From NCBI GenBank assembly GCA_015488735.1, contig WFNG01000102.1:1-43843 (forward strand): a DNA stretch of 43,843 nucleotides, written 5' to 3'. The DNA is from Bacteroidales bacterium (GTDB lineage: Bacteria; Bacteroidota; Bacteroidia; Bacteroidales; F082). The notes beneath the pieces were generated by a model that worked only from the letters and a program-made list of their open reading frames with translations, had not been told where the DNA came from and did no database searches. Position 1 is the stretch's first letter, and every line of letters starts with the position of its first letter. Shown here one piece after another: positions 25,188-33,082 of this stretch. A program made the position numbers and the translations under genes.

Positions 25188-25325
25188 ATGAAAGCAGTTC
25201 GGACAATACTTAACGTGTCGAAAAGCGGGGCATGTTTGTTTACAAATATGGATAAAGTAGAAGATGGTTCATATTTCTATTGTGATAACGGACGGGCGAC
25301 TTTAATATTAAAAGTATACGTATGA
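25188..25325 (+). CDS. 45-residue ORF overlapping the molybdoenzyme start (ATGA)
   Basis: This short ORF encodes 45 residues, beginning MKAVRTILNVSKSGACLF and ending ATLILKVYV. Its TGA overlaps the ATG of the molybdoenzyme gene in an ATGA, the usual sign of translational coupling. It lies after the promoter element, so it would be the first gene on the transcript. There are two cysteines (residues 16 and 32), no signal peptide and no known family. It may be a real small protein or a leader peptide that sets translation of the large subunit; a chance ORF is also possible. Confidence 0.45.
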   Translation: MKAVRTILNVSKSGACLFTNMDKVEDGSYFYCDNGRATLILKVYV

Positions 25326-27583
25326 AAACAAGACGTCAATTTATTAAAATTTCAGCAGCGGGAGCTGGTGCCGCAGCCCTTGGCCTGCATACCCTCAATG
25401 TGAAAGGCTTAAATCTGTTTGGTGAGAGAGAGGACGGACAGACGCCTGCAAGCGATGAAGAAATGACGGCTATATCAACCTATTGTGAGGTTTGTTTTTG
25501 GAAATGTGCCGGCTGGACTTATGTGGATAAAAAGGGAAAGATAAGAAAAATTATCGGGAATAAAGATGACCCTAACAGCAATGGGAGATTGTGTCCAAGA
25601 GGCACCGGAGGAATTGGCATGTACTACGATGAGGACCGGTTAAAAACTCCGTTAATACGCGAAACCAAAAAAGACGGGACGCAATATTTTCGTAAAGCTT
25701 CATGGGATGAGGCGCTGAAAAAAATTGCTGATAAAATGAAAGAGGTGAAGGAAAAGTATGGCCCCGAAGCTTTTGGTTATTTTAACCATGGTACACCGGG
25801 CGGGCATCTAGAGCATTTGATGCGGTCGTATGGATCGGAAACCAATGCCGAACCTGCTTATGCCCAATGCCGCGGGCCAAGGTCCGTTGCCTATCTTGCC
25901 ACTTTTGGAGCTTATATCGGATCACCGGAATGTACTGATATCAGAGACACCCGTTGTATGGTACTCATCGGTTCACATATTGGCGAAAACATGCACAACC
26001 AGCAGGTGCAGGAAATGTCAATGGCTATTGACCAGAACGCTACTATTATCACTGTTGATCCTCGGTTTAGTACGCCGGCAGCCAAATCTAAATACTGGTT
26101 ACCCATTAAACCGGCTACTGATATTGCCTTGCTTATGGCCTGGATTCATGTTCTTATATATGAGGATATCTATAACAAGGACTTTGTTAAGAAATACACT
26201 TTTGGCTTTGACCAGCTGAAAGAACATGTAAAGAATATGACCCCTGAATGGGCTTACGGTATTACCACCATTGAACCGGATCTTATCCGGAGGACGGCAA
26301 GAGAAATGGCGGGTTATGCACCGGCTGTTCTTATTCACCCCGGACGTCATGTGGTGTGGTATGGCGACGACACCCAGCGGGAGCGTGCTATGGGTATCCT
26401 CACTGCCCTTCTCGGTGCCTGGGGGAAACGAGGCAGCCTGTACCTCCCCGAAGCAAAACCTATTCCGAAATTTCCACAACCCCCTTATCCCGAACCGAAA
26501 TGGATGTGGAAAGATTTGAATGAAGGACGTTATCCTTTGGCCACAATGGGGATAACAACAGAACTTATGAAAGCATGCATTCCCCGTTTTAAACGCAAGC
26601 ATCAGGTGAAAGCGTTGATGTCGGCAGGAGCAAACCTTCCTATCTCAATGCCGGACAAACCTTTGCTAAAAGAAGTCTTTGACTCTGTAGAGTTTTTTGC
26701 TGTTATTGACACTATGCCCATGGAAGTTACCGGATATGCAGATGTCGTATTGCCCGAAGCTACTTATCTCGAAAGATATGATTTTCTTCGATCTGCCCAA
26801 AACAGATTCCCTTCCGTGGCCCTTAGAATGCCGGCAGTTAAACCTAAATACGAATCCAAACCTGCCTGGTGGATTGTAAAACAAATTGGTGAAAGATTAG
26901 GCCTTCACGATTATTTCAATTATGATGACTATTCAGAGGTGCTCGACTGGCAATTAAAACAAATCGGAACTTCCCTTGAAGAAATGAAGAAAATCGGGGT
27001 GAAACATTTTCCGAGAGAAACGGGAGCTCTTTATCTCGCAGAGAACGAAGATTATCAGTTTAACACCAATACCGGAAAAGTTGAGCTGTATTCTACCGAA
27101 CTTGAAGACAAAGGCTTCGCCCCAATGCCCGTATACAAAGAGCATCCCGAACCGCAGCAAAATTTCTACAGACTCATTTACGGTCGTGCGCCCATGCATA
27201 CTTTCTCAAGAACACAGAATAACCACAACCTGTGGGACTTAATGAAACAAAACACGGTTTGGGTCAACCCGACAGTTGCTAACCTGTGGAGCTTGAAAAA
27301 CGGTGAAAAAGTCTGGCTGAAAAATCAGGATGGTGTGGTTACTGATTTTGCTGTTGAAGTGAGGGTTACCGAGCGTATTCGTTGGGACTCCGTCTATATG
27401 GTTCATGGTTTTGGACATTCTGATAAAAAATTAAAAAGGGCTTATGGCCGTGGTGCCAGCGACGAAAAAATGATTACCCATTATGTCAGCGATCCCATTT
27501 CGGGAGGTGCCGGAATGAGGGGTAACTTTGTTACATTCTTAAAAGAAAATCCCAAAAAAGATGGAAAGGAGGATAAAGCATGA
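25322..27583 (+). CDS. Molybdopterin oxidoreductase, Psr/Phs-type catalytic subunit
   Basis: This 753-residue member of the DMSO-reductase family starts with a Tat signal (TRRQFIKISAAGAGAAALG). A [4Fe-4S] site is formed by Cys55, Cys58, Cys62 and Cys91, and the likely Mo ligand is Cys183 (YAQCRGPRSVA). Length and domain order match polysulfide (PsrA) and thiosulfate (PhsA) reductases. Tetrathionate reductase is longer, and sulfite-oxidising SoeA is cytoplasmic and much longer. It should act in the periplasm with the ferredoxin and NrfD subunits that follow. The true substrate (polysulfide, thiosulfate, other sulfane sulfur, or another oxyanion such as arsenate) cannot be read from sequence alone. 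It overlaps the next gene by ATGA. Confidence 0.88.
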   Translation: MKTRRQFIKISAAGAGAAALGLHTLNVKGLNLFGEREDGQTPASDEEMTAISTYCEVCFWKCAGWTYVDKKGKIRKIIGNKDDPNSNGRLCPRGTGGIGMYYDEDRLKTPLIRETKKDGTQYFRKASWDEALKKIADKMKEVKEKYGPEAFGYFNHGTPGGHLEHLMRSYGSETNAEPAYAQCRGPRSVAYLATFGAYIGSPECTDIRDTRCMVLIGSHIGENMHNQQVQEMSMAIDQNATIITVDPRFSTPAAKSKYWLPIKPATDIALLMAWIHVLIYEDIYNKDFVKKYTFGFDQLKEHVKNMTPEWAYGITTIEPDLIRRTAREMAGYAPAVLIHPGRHVVWYGDDTQRERAMGILTALLGAWGKRGSLYLPEAKPIPKFPQPPYPEPKWMWKDLNEGRYPLATMGITTELMKACIPRFKRKHQVKALMSAGANLPISMPDKPLLKEVFDSVEFFAVIDTMPMEVTGYADVVLPEATYLERYDFLRSAQNRFPSVALRMPAVKPKYESKPAWWIVKQIGERLGLHDYFNYDDYSEVLDWQLKQIGTSLEEMKKIGVKHFPRETGALYLAENEDYQFNTNTGKVELYSTELEDKGFAPMPVYKEHPEPQQNFYRLIYGRAPMHTFSRTQNNHNLWDLMKQNTVWVNPTVANLWSLKNGEKVWLKNQDGVVTDFAVEVRVTERIRWDSVYMVHGFGHSDKKLKRAYGRGASDEKMITHYVSDPISGGAGMRGNFVTFLKENPKKDGKEDKA

Positions 27584-28113
27584 GATATGCAATGGCTATA
27601 GACACCAAAAAATGTGTTGGCTGTGCAGACTGCGTAGTGGCCTGTCAAACAGAAAATAATGTACCACATGGTTACTGCCGCGACTGGATCGTGGAAAATG
27701 TGGAAGGAACATATCCCAGTCTGGATATGAAGTTTCAGTCTGAAAGATGTAACCATTGCGAGAATGCACCTTGTGTACGATGCTGCCCCACAGGTGCCAG
27801 CCATATTGCCGAGGGTGGTATCGTTTTGGTAACACACGATGATTGTATTGGTTGTGGTGCCTGCGTAGAAGCCTGTCCTTATGATGCAAGATACATGCAT
27901 CCCGAAGGATATGTTGATAAATGTACTTTTTGTATCCAGCGGGTGGACAAAGGAGAAAATCCGGCTTGCGTGGATGTTTGTCCTACTTATTGTCTGCATT
28001 TTGGAGATTTGGATGACCCTAACAGTAATGTTTCCAAAGCACTGAAAGACAGAAGCTGGTATGTGCTTGCCCCGGAGGCCGGAACCGAACCTCAATTGTA
28101 TTTTCTTAGATAG
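27580..28113 (+). CDS. Four-cluster ferredoxin subunit (PsrB/PhsB-like)
   Basis: This 177-residue electron-transfer subunit has four [4Fe-4S] cysteine groups: CVGCADCVVAC near the start, CNHCENAPCVRCCP, CIGCGACVEACP and CTFC...CVDVCP. It matches the beta subunits of polysulfide, thiosulfate and DMSO reductases and would shuttle electrons between the NrfD subunit and the molybdenum subunit, travelling to the periplasm with the Tat-exported partner. AAAGGAGG eight bases before the ATG is a strong Shine-Dalgarno sequence. It overlaps the molybdoenzyme gene by ATGA and is 21 bases before the nrfD gene. Confidence 0.92.
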   Translation: MRYAMAIDTKKCVGCADCVVACQTENNVPHGYCRDWIVENVEGTYPSLDMKFQSERCNHCENAPCVRCCPTGASHIAEGGIVLVTHDDCIGCGACVEACPYDARYMHPEGYVDKCTFCIQRVDKGENPACVDVCPTYCLHFGDLDDPNSNVSKALKDRSWYVLAPEAGTEPQLYFLR

Positions 28114-28134
28114 GAATCCTTAAATGATTGAAAA

Positions 28135-29076
28135 ATGAAAGAAGAATTAATAGTAAGCGGAAAACATCTTCCTGATATCTATCCGGTATTGCATTTGTGG
28201 CATTGGGAAATTTCACTTTACCTGTTTCTGGGAGGCCTTGCCGGCGGAATACTTTTCTTTGCTGCTTATTTTTATATAACCGGAAAAGAAAAAGAAATGC
28301 CAACAACGGTAAAGTGGGCAACTATAATTGCGCCATTGGCTTTGGCCATCGGGCTTTCTTCCCTTTTATACGATTTACATCACAAACTCTACTTCTGGCG
28401 ATTGTTTACCACTGTGCGATTTACATCTCCCATGTCGTGGGGGGCATGGACATTGATGATTATCTTTCCGCTTTCCCTGATATGGATAGGGACTTATATG
28501 AAAGAGATGTTTCCAAACTGGAATTGGAAATTTAAATTCCTTAATGATTTTGAAGCATTGGCGATAAAGTATCGGCTGTCAATTGCCTGGCTGATGATGG
28601 CTTTGTCTATTATTCTGGCTGTTTATACAGGTATTTTATTGTCGGCATTCAACGCACGGCCTTTGTGGAACACTTCAATTTTAGGCCCGTTATTCCTTGT
28701 TTCTGGTTTTTCTACCGGACTGGCAGCTATCATGTGGCTTAGTAACGATGAACACGAAAGAAAGGTTCTGAGCAGGATTGACATATTCTTTATTCTTACA
28801 GAACTGTTTTTGATTGTGCATCTGTTTATGGGCTTTATGGCCGGAACAGCCGTAAAGTTAGAAGCATTCCATTTGTTTATGGGTGGAGCTTTCACTATTA
28901 GTTTTTGGGTTTTTGTAGTGTTGTTAGGTCTTATTTTTCCTGTAACTCTTGAAATTCTTGAGCTAAAAGGTTTCCATATTCCTAAATGGGTTCCTCCTTT
29001 ACTTATTCTGTTCGGTGGACTTATGTTTCGTTTTGTGATGGTAGACGCCGGTCAGATTACCAGATTCTTATACTAA
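28135..29076 (+). CDS. nrfD: NrfD/PsrC-family quinone-binding membrane subunit
   Basis: The 313-residue protein has about eight membrane helices. Family marks are LHLWHWEISLYLFLGGLAGG near the N-terminus and YTGILLSAFNARPLWN at ~165-180, which lines the quinone site. NrfD/PsrC subunits exchange electrons with menaquinone but hold no heme. Together with the two previous genes it completes a Psr-type A-B-C complex anchored in the cytoplasmic membrane. It lies 18 bases before the first YeeE/YedE gene, so the transporters and rhodanese-like genes are probably on the same transcript. Confidence 0.9.
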   Translation: MKEELIVSGKHLPDIYPVLHLWHWEISLYLFLGGLAGGILFFAAYFYITGKEKEMPTTVKWATIIAPLALAIGLSSLLYDLHHKLYFWRLFTTVRFTSPMSWGAWTLMIIFPLSLIWIGTYMKEMFPNWNWKFKFLNDFEALAIKYRLSIAWLMMALSIILAVYTGILLSAFNARPLWNTSILGPLFLVSGFSTGLAAIMWLSNDEHERKVLSRIDIFFILTELFLIVHLFMGFMAGTAVKLEAFHLFMGGAFTISFWVFVVLLGLIFPVTLEILELKGFHIPKWVPPLLILFGGLMFRFVMVDAGQITRFLY

Positions 29077-29094
29077 TCAATAAACATAAAAAAC

Positions 29095-29634
29095 ATGGAA
29101 ACACTTCCTAAACCAGAAAAAAATAAAACAAAATACATTAATCCCTATTTGGGCGGGGTGTTGATGGGTGTTGTTTTGCTTGTTACTATATTTATTTCAG
29201 GTCGCGAACTTGGTATAAGTGGCGCCGTAAGAGATTCTGTGGTGGCAACGGCCAATGTTATCAGCCCTGTGGCTGCAAAAGAATCCACTTATTACGGTAA
29301 ATTTCTTAAAAATGGCCATCATCCTATGGATAACTGGTTGGATTATGAAGTATTAGGTGTAATTCTCGGCGGATTACTGTCAGGAATTTTATTTAAGCGG
29401 ATTCGTAAACCATTTGTGGAAAGAGGCCCAAATGTTTCGAAAGGCAGACGATTGACTGCTGCTGTAATTGGCGGCATTTTGTTCGGATTTGGTACCCGGC
29501 TTGGCCGGGGATGTACCAGTGGAGCGGCACTAAGCGGGGCTTCCACCTTTGCGTTTGGCGGTGTATTAGTCATGGTTATCCTTTTTGCTTCGGCATTTGC
29601 CTTCGCGTACTTCTTTAGAAAATTGTGGATTTAA
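29095..29634 (+). CDS. YeeE/YedE half-transporter, GCTSG type
   Basis: This 179-residue membrane protein is of the YeeE/YedE (TsuA, sulfur transport) family, with about four helices and the pore motif GRGCTSGAALSG, whose Cys binds passing sulfur species. Full-length thiosulfate transporters have two such halves; here each half is a separate gene and this is the N-terminal-type half. A soluble-looking loop (RDSVVATANVISPVAAKESTYYG, residues ~43-65 in extent) separates the first two helices. It probably pairs with the next gene to move thiosulfate, sulfide or another sulfane-sulfur compound. It is adjacent to the Psr-type complex and the rhodanese-like proteins. Confidence 0.87.
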   Translation: METLPKPEKNKTKYINPYLGGVLMGVVLLVTIFISGRELGISGAVRDSVVATANVISPVAAKESTYYGKFLKNGHHPMDNWLDYEVLGVILGGLLSGILFKRIRKPFVERGPNVSKGRRLTAAVIGGILFGFGTRLGRGCTSGAALSGASTFAFGGVLVMVILFASAFAFAYFFRKLWI

Positions 29635-29666
29635 CAGAAATTAAAATTTAACTAAAAAATAAAAAA

Positions 29667-30269
29667 ATGGGACCAATTGCTATTAACGGCCTTATTTCTG
29701 CAAACCTGAACCTTGTGATTGCTGTTTTTCTTGGAATGGGCTTCGGCTTCGTTTTAGAAGCTTCGGGCTTTTCTTCCGCAAGGAATATTGCCGGTGCCTT
29801 TTATGGCTATAATTTTGTCGTTGTACGAGTCTTTTTCACCGCAGTTATTGTTACAATGGTAGGACTCTTATACCTCAGCTATTTCGGATGGCTTAACTTA
29901 TCACAAATCTTTATTTTGCCAACTTATCTCCCTTCAATGATAACGGGGTCAGTTATTATGGGACTCGGTATGATTATAGGCGGATTCTGTCCGGGGACCA
30001 GCTTTGCTGCTGTGGCAATAGGGAAAATCGATGCTTTGTTTTTTGCCATTGGCTTGTATATTGGCATTTTTATTTTTGCAGAAGTCTTTCCGTTTCTGGA
30101 AAAATTTTATCTGAGTGGATACCTTGGACATATTACCTTAACTGATCTAACGGGAATTAAAGCGGGATGGTGGGCCTTTGGTTTTACTGTTATTGCCCTC
30201 GTAGCCTTTTGGGTAACTGCCTCTATTGAGAAAAAAGTGAGAAAGAAAATTAAAGAATATAAATTCTAA
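29667..30269 (+). CDS. YeeE/YedE half-transporter, GFCPGTS type
   Basis: This is a 200-residue membrane protein with about five helices and the second-half pore motif GGFCPGTSFAAVAIGK. The Cys in this motif is one of the cysteines thought to relay thiosulfate sulfur in YeeE-type channels. Its partner is the previous gene, 32 bases upstream, and together they correspond to one full-length YeeE. The C-terminus is basic (EKKVRKKIKEYKF), which places that end in the cytoplasm. Four bases later the first rhodanese-like gene starts, which fits a sulfur carrier working with the channel. Confidence 0.87.
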   Translation: MGPIAINGLISANLNLVIAVFLGMGFGFVLEASGFSSARNIAGAFYGYNFVVVRVFFTAVIVTMVGLLYLSYFGWLNLSQIFILPTYLPSMITGSVIMGLGMIIGGFCPGTSFAAVAIGKIDALFFAIGLYIGIFIFAEVFPFLEKFYLSGYLGHITLTDLTGIKAGWWAFGFTVIALVAFWVTASIEKKVRKKIKEYKF

Positions 30270-30273
30270 AATT

Positions 30274-30891
30274 ATGAACAGGAATTATTATTTCTTAACG
30301 GCCATTATGTTTGTCTTGGCATTGGGCACTTTGTTCATTTCCGAAAGGGTCGTTTCCCCCCAAATTTCTCCGGATGAACTACTGTGGGATGTTCTTCAGC
30401 CAACCCGATTTGTAACTACTGATCAAATAGCTAAACGGTTAATAGAAAAAGATCCTTCACTTTTGTTGGTAGATGTGAGACCTGCTGCTGAATACAATAA
30501 ATTCACTCTTCCAAATGCTGTCAATGTTCCGTTAGACAGCCTGATAACTCCGGCAGGACAAGAGTACTTTGGAAATCCGGGTACAAAAGTTGTCCTGTTT
30601 TCAAATGATGCCATTTTAGCAAACCAGGCATGGGTTTTGCTAAGGAGAATGGCTTTTAAAGATAATTATGTGATGAAAGGAGGGCTGAATGGCTGGATAA
30701 AAACCATTATTCAGCCTGAGAGACCTCCCCAAACGGCCCCTGAAACAGCTTTTGAAAGATATGATTTTAGGAAAGCCGCCCGGCTGTATTTTACAGGTGC
30801 CGGAGTTGTTAATTCGGGTAAGTCTTCTTCAAAAACGAAAGTGGTATTTAAGAGAAGAAAAAAAGCTGCAGTAGCTGCAGGTGGCTGTTAA
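30274..30891 (+). CDS. Membrane-anchored rhodanese-fold protein without catalytic Cys, C-terminal GGC arm (1)
   Basis: Of 205 residues, an N-terminal helix (YYFLTAIMFVLALGTLFIS) anchors the protein, with the rest probably periplasmic. The rhodanese fold is clear (LLVDVRPAAEYNKFTLPNAVNVPLD; VMKGGLNGWI). The active-site loop, which should read Cys-x4-Arg, reads VVLFSNDAILANQ and has no cysteine. The only cysteine is the last residue, at the end of VVFKRRKKAAVAAGGC after a flexible Ser/Lys-rich linker. The next gene has the same tail. This looks like a swinging carrier arm, as in SoxY (GGCGG), on a scaffold that may still bind anions. The function is inferred. It follows the YeeE/YedE halves directly. 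Confidence 0.82.
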   Translation: MNRNYYFLTAIMFVLALGTLFISERVVSPQISPDELLWDVLQPTRFVTTDQIAKRLIEKDPSLLLVDVRPAAEYNKFTLPNAVNVPLDSLITPAGQEYFGNPGTKVVLFSNDAILANQAWVLLRRMAFKDNYVMKGGLNGWIKTIIQPERPPQTAPETAFERYDFRKAARLYFTGAGVVNSGKSSSKTKVVFKRRKKAAVAAGGC

Positions 30892-30921
30892 TTAATTTAT
30901 TGTGACTTAAAAAATAAAAAG

Positions 30922-31560
30922 ATGCATGTTCACGAATTAAATCCTAAAAAAACATTATGGGTTCTTATCCTGTTTTTGATAGTAATTATTATTGGTTTCT
31001 TCACGATGAAAAGACCCCTGTTAAAATATCAACTTAGCCTTAAACAAAGCACCAAAATATTGAAGGATACTTCAAATAATTATTTTTATCCTTATCAGCT
31101 GGCCAATGTGTTAGATCATAAAAATAAAAATGTCGTTATCATAGACCTTCGAAACAAATATGCCTATGGACTGGGACACATCCCGGGAGCTAAAAGCATT
31201 CCGTCGTTCAACCTGACTCAAAAAGGAAATGTCAAACTTTTAAAAAGCTATAAGAAAAACGGTATTACAGTAGTACTTTATGCAGATAATCAACTAGATG
31301 CCGATGGGCCATGGCTTTTTTTCAGGCAGGTTGGCTTTTGTAATATTAAAATACTTTTGGGGGGCTATGACTACTACGAAGCCCATAAAAACAATCTGGC
31401 ACAGACCAAAACAGACGGCAGCTACCTGAAAGGAATTCCCCGGTTTAATTATGCCAAGGTCGCATGTAGTAAAACGGTAACAGCAGCTTCCAAAAAAGCA
31501 AAGAAACCTGTGGTTTTCCACAGAAGAAAGAAAGTAGCTGTTGCCGCCGGCGGATGTTAA
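30922..31560 (+). CDS. Membrane-anchored rhodanese-fold protein without catalytic Cys, C-terminal GGC arm (2)
   Basis: This 212-residue paralogue of the previous protein has an N-terminal helix (LWVLILFLIVIIIGFFTM) and a rhodanese fold (VVIIDLRNKYAYGLGHIPGAKSIPS; ILLGGYDYY). Its loop VVLYADNQLDADG again lacks the catalytic cysteine. Unlike its partner it has two other cysteines (FCNIKI, VACSKT). The tail is VVFHRRKKVAVAAGGC, almost identical to that of the first protein, although the domains themselves have diverged strongly, so the tail is under special constraint. It is the last gene of the molybdoenzyme operon and converges with an SDR gene 18 bases away. Likely a periplasmic sulfur-carrier partner; unproven. 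Confidence 0.82.
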   Translation: MHVHELNPKKTLWVLILFLIVIIIGFFTMKRPLLKYQLSLKQSTKILKDTSNNYFYPYQLANVLDHKNKNVVIIDLRNKYAYGLGHIPGAKSIPSFNLTQKGNVKLLKSYKKNGITVVLYADNQLDADGPWLFFRQVGFCNIKILLGGYDYYEAHKNNLAQTKTDGSYLKGIPRFNYAKVACSKTVTAASKKAKKPVVFHRRKKVAVAAGGC

Positions 31561-31577
31561 CCGAAAAGTAAATTATA

Positions 31578-32603
31578 TCAGAAGAAATAATCAATGTCTG
31601 ATTTGATATTATTCTTCAATGCCTTGTAAGGTTCTGATAGTTTCTGTAAACGTCTTTTGATAAATGGGCGGAGAAGCGGGGTTGTCCCCTTTTGCAGTGG
31701 AGAGACAGATTGTTTTAATTGTGCAAAATAATCTTCGATGGAATCCCTGCGGAAATGCAAAATTTCTTCCAGTGTATCGCCGTCTGCATAATACCCGCAA
31801 TGAAAGTTTTTTTCTGCAAAAGTACCCCGTTGAAAATCTGGATTTCCCAATCCCGAAATCTTAAAGGAACGCCGGATAAAATCACGGTAAGTTATTCGGC
31901 AATCCGATCCACCGCTCAGATTATAAATCTCCTGTTCCAGTTCCTTCTGATGCCGGAGTGCACTTACAAAAGCACGTGCTGTATCGGCAGGCGTGCAGAT
32001 TTCCATCTTTGTTTCGAGGGGCATGTGAAACATTAGAGGTGAAGCGCCATGATTTTTTGTCCCCATGATGGCCGTTAACCTGAAAATAGTCCAGTGCTTT
32101 ATTTGTTGCTGAATGAGTTTCTCCGCTTTCAGTTTTGTCTTTGCATAATAATCTCTTTCACAGGGTATGAGCGGATCACCCGTTTTTATCCAGGGATTTT
32201 GTAACCGGTCGCCATACACCGAAATAGAAGAGCTGTAAAGGAAAAAGGCCTCTGGTGAATAATTTTGTAGCCCTTTTATCAGGTTTTCTGTTCCGTTGAC
32301 GTTTACCCTTTCAGCCAGCGCGTGATTATCATCAGCTAATGGTGGAATGATGGCGGCAAGATGAATCACGGCATCTTTCTCTTTACACGCCTGCGCCACG
32401 ACATCTTCGTCTCCAATATCACCAATATAAACTTTGATATTGTCTTTAAACTGTCCGAAAAACTTTGCAGAACTTTTTGTGTTTATATCGAAAGCCGATA
32501 CCTCATACTTATCAGGTTCACTAAGTAGTTGATAAATAACTTCTCTTCCCACGGTTCCTGAAGCACCGGTCACCAAAATCCGTTGTTTTTTCCTTAACGC
32601 CAT
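31578..32603 (-). CDS. NAD-dependent epimerase/dehydratase (extended SDR)
   Basis: This 341-residue SDR has an N-terminal Rossmann fold with VTGASGTVG (12-20) for NAD(P), and the catalytic pair YYAKTK (Tyr and Lys of YxxxK) preceded by SSSISVYGD. Family members act on nucleotide sugars or other hydroxy compounds; the C-terminal half, which sets the substrate, is not distinctive enough to name one. It stands alone on the minus strand, converging with the rhodanese-like gene, and shows no link to sulfur metabolism. Confidence 0.85.
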   Translation of the reverse strand: MALRKKQRILVTGASGTVGREVIYQLLSEPDKYEVSAFDINTKSSAKFFGQFKDNIKVYIGDIGDEDVVAQACKEKDAVIHLAAIIPPLADDNHALAERVNVNGTENLIKGLQNYSPEAFFLYSSSISVYGDRLQNPWIKTGDPLIPCERDYYAKTKLKAEKLIQQQIKHWTIFRLTAIMGTKNHGASPLMFHMPLETKMEICTPADTARAFVSALRHQKELEQEIYNLSGGSDCRITYRDFIRRSFKISGLGNPDFQRGTFAEKNFHCGYYADGDTLEEILHFRRDSIEDYFAQLKQSVSPLQKGTTPLLRPFIKRRLQKLSEPYKALKNNIKSDIDYFF

Positions 32604-32758
32604 TACCTCAGGGTGTTTTATTTAAGAACGATTTTTCAGTTGAAAATATTTCCCCTATTCATAAAAATATCATCTTATTTCAGAAGTTTCGGCTATTTAT
32701 AACTGTTTCGTTCTTCATTGTTTATATCCCCTTAAAATTACGTAAAAAAAGGCTGGAA
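32604..32758. other. Intergenic, no feature seen
   Basis: AT-rich spacer between the divergent SDR gene and the riboswitch promoter. Nothing specific is visible apart from possible SDR promoter sequence close to its start codon. Confidence 0.5.
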
Positions 32759-32790
32759 TTTGTTCCCAGAATAAGAATTTATTACTTTTA
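32759..32790 (+). promoter_or_regulatory. Promoter directly before the riboswitch
   Basis: TTTG (32759-32762), 20 bases, then TACTTTTA (32783-32790, one base off TAnnTTTG). Transcription would start at about 32797, a few bases before the aptamer at 32801, which supports the aptamer being an mRNA leader. Confidence 0.6.
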
Positions 32791-32800
32791 CATCAGATTT

Positions 32801-32850
32801 GGTGATGAGGTTCACCTTTAATCGTCCTGATGGGGCTAATGACCTCTGCG
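32801..32850 (+). promoter_or_regulatory. Fluoride riboswitch (crcB motif) candidate
   Basis: GGTGATGAGGTTCACC forms P1 (GGTG with CACC) around the loop ATGAGGTT. TTTAATCG follows, then a small hairpin (GTCC with GGGC, 32824-32836), then CTAATGACCTCTGC. GAGGT (32807-32811) can pair with ACCTC (32842-32846) in the pseudoknot position where known fluoride riboswitches pair, for example, GGCAU with AUGCC. The CUAAUGA..CNCCUAC-like segment is also characteristic. No crcB or fluc gene follows. Identification is by eye from conserved bases and pairing. Confidence 0.75.
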
Positions 32851-32852
32851 AA

Positions 32853-32914
32853 GTGCATAAATGCACCAAACGGTGAGGGGTTGTTGGCTAACTTATATAA
32901 TCTCCCCTTGTTTT
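32853..32914 (+). terminator. Possible riboswitch expression platform
   Basis: A hairpin GTGCA TAAA TGCAC (about 32853-32866) is followed by AGGGG (32876-32880) and CCCCT (32904-32908) arms with a 23-base loop and then TTGTTTTTG. This could be a terminator controlled by the aptamer; the stem is short and the loop long. The following ~160 bases to the hydrolase gene hold no ORF. Confidence 0.4.
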
Positions 32915-33074
32915 TGTTCTTTGGCGTATTCGCTGTAAAGCGTCATGGCTTGTAAATGAATGCCTGTAACCATTGTTATGGCGTGTGGATGTTATGCTTA
33001 TTGATTATTTGGTAATTAAATGTTGCAACATCACTTAATATTGAACCTCATTATTCCAAACCAGGTAAAAAAAC

Positions 33075-33082
33075 TAATTTTG
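33075..33082 (+). promoter_or_regulatory. -7 element for the hydrolase gene
   Basis: TAATTTTG matches TAnnTTTG 16 bases before the ATG at 33098. It argues for that start over the in-frame ATG at 33020, and means the hydrolase may be expressed independently of the riboswitch. Confidence 0.45.

Noticed and set aside
25322-29076. Reading the complex as SoeABC sulfite dehydrogenase or TtrABC tetrathionate reductase
   Set aside because: SoeA is cytoplasmic and longer, TtrA is longer; this one has a Tat signal and the Psr/Phs length. The substrate stays open.
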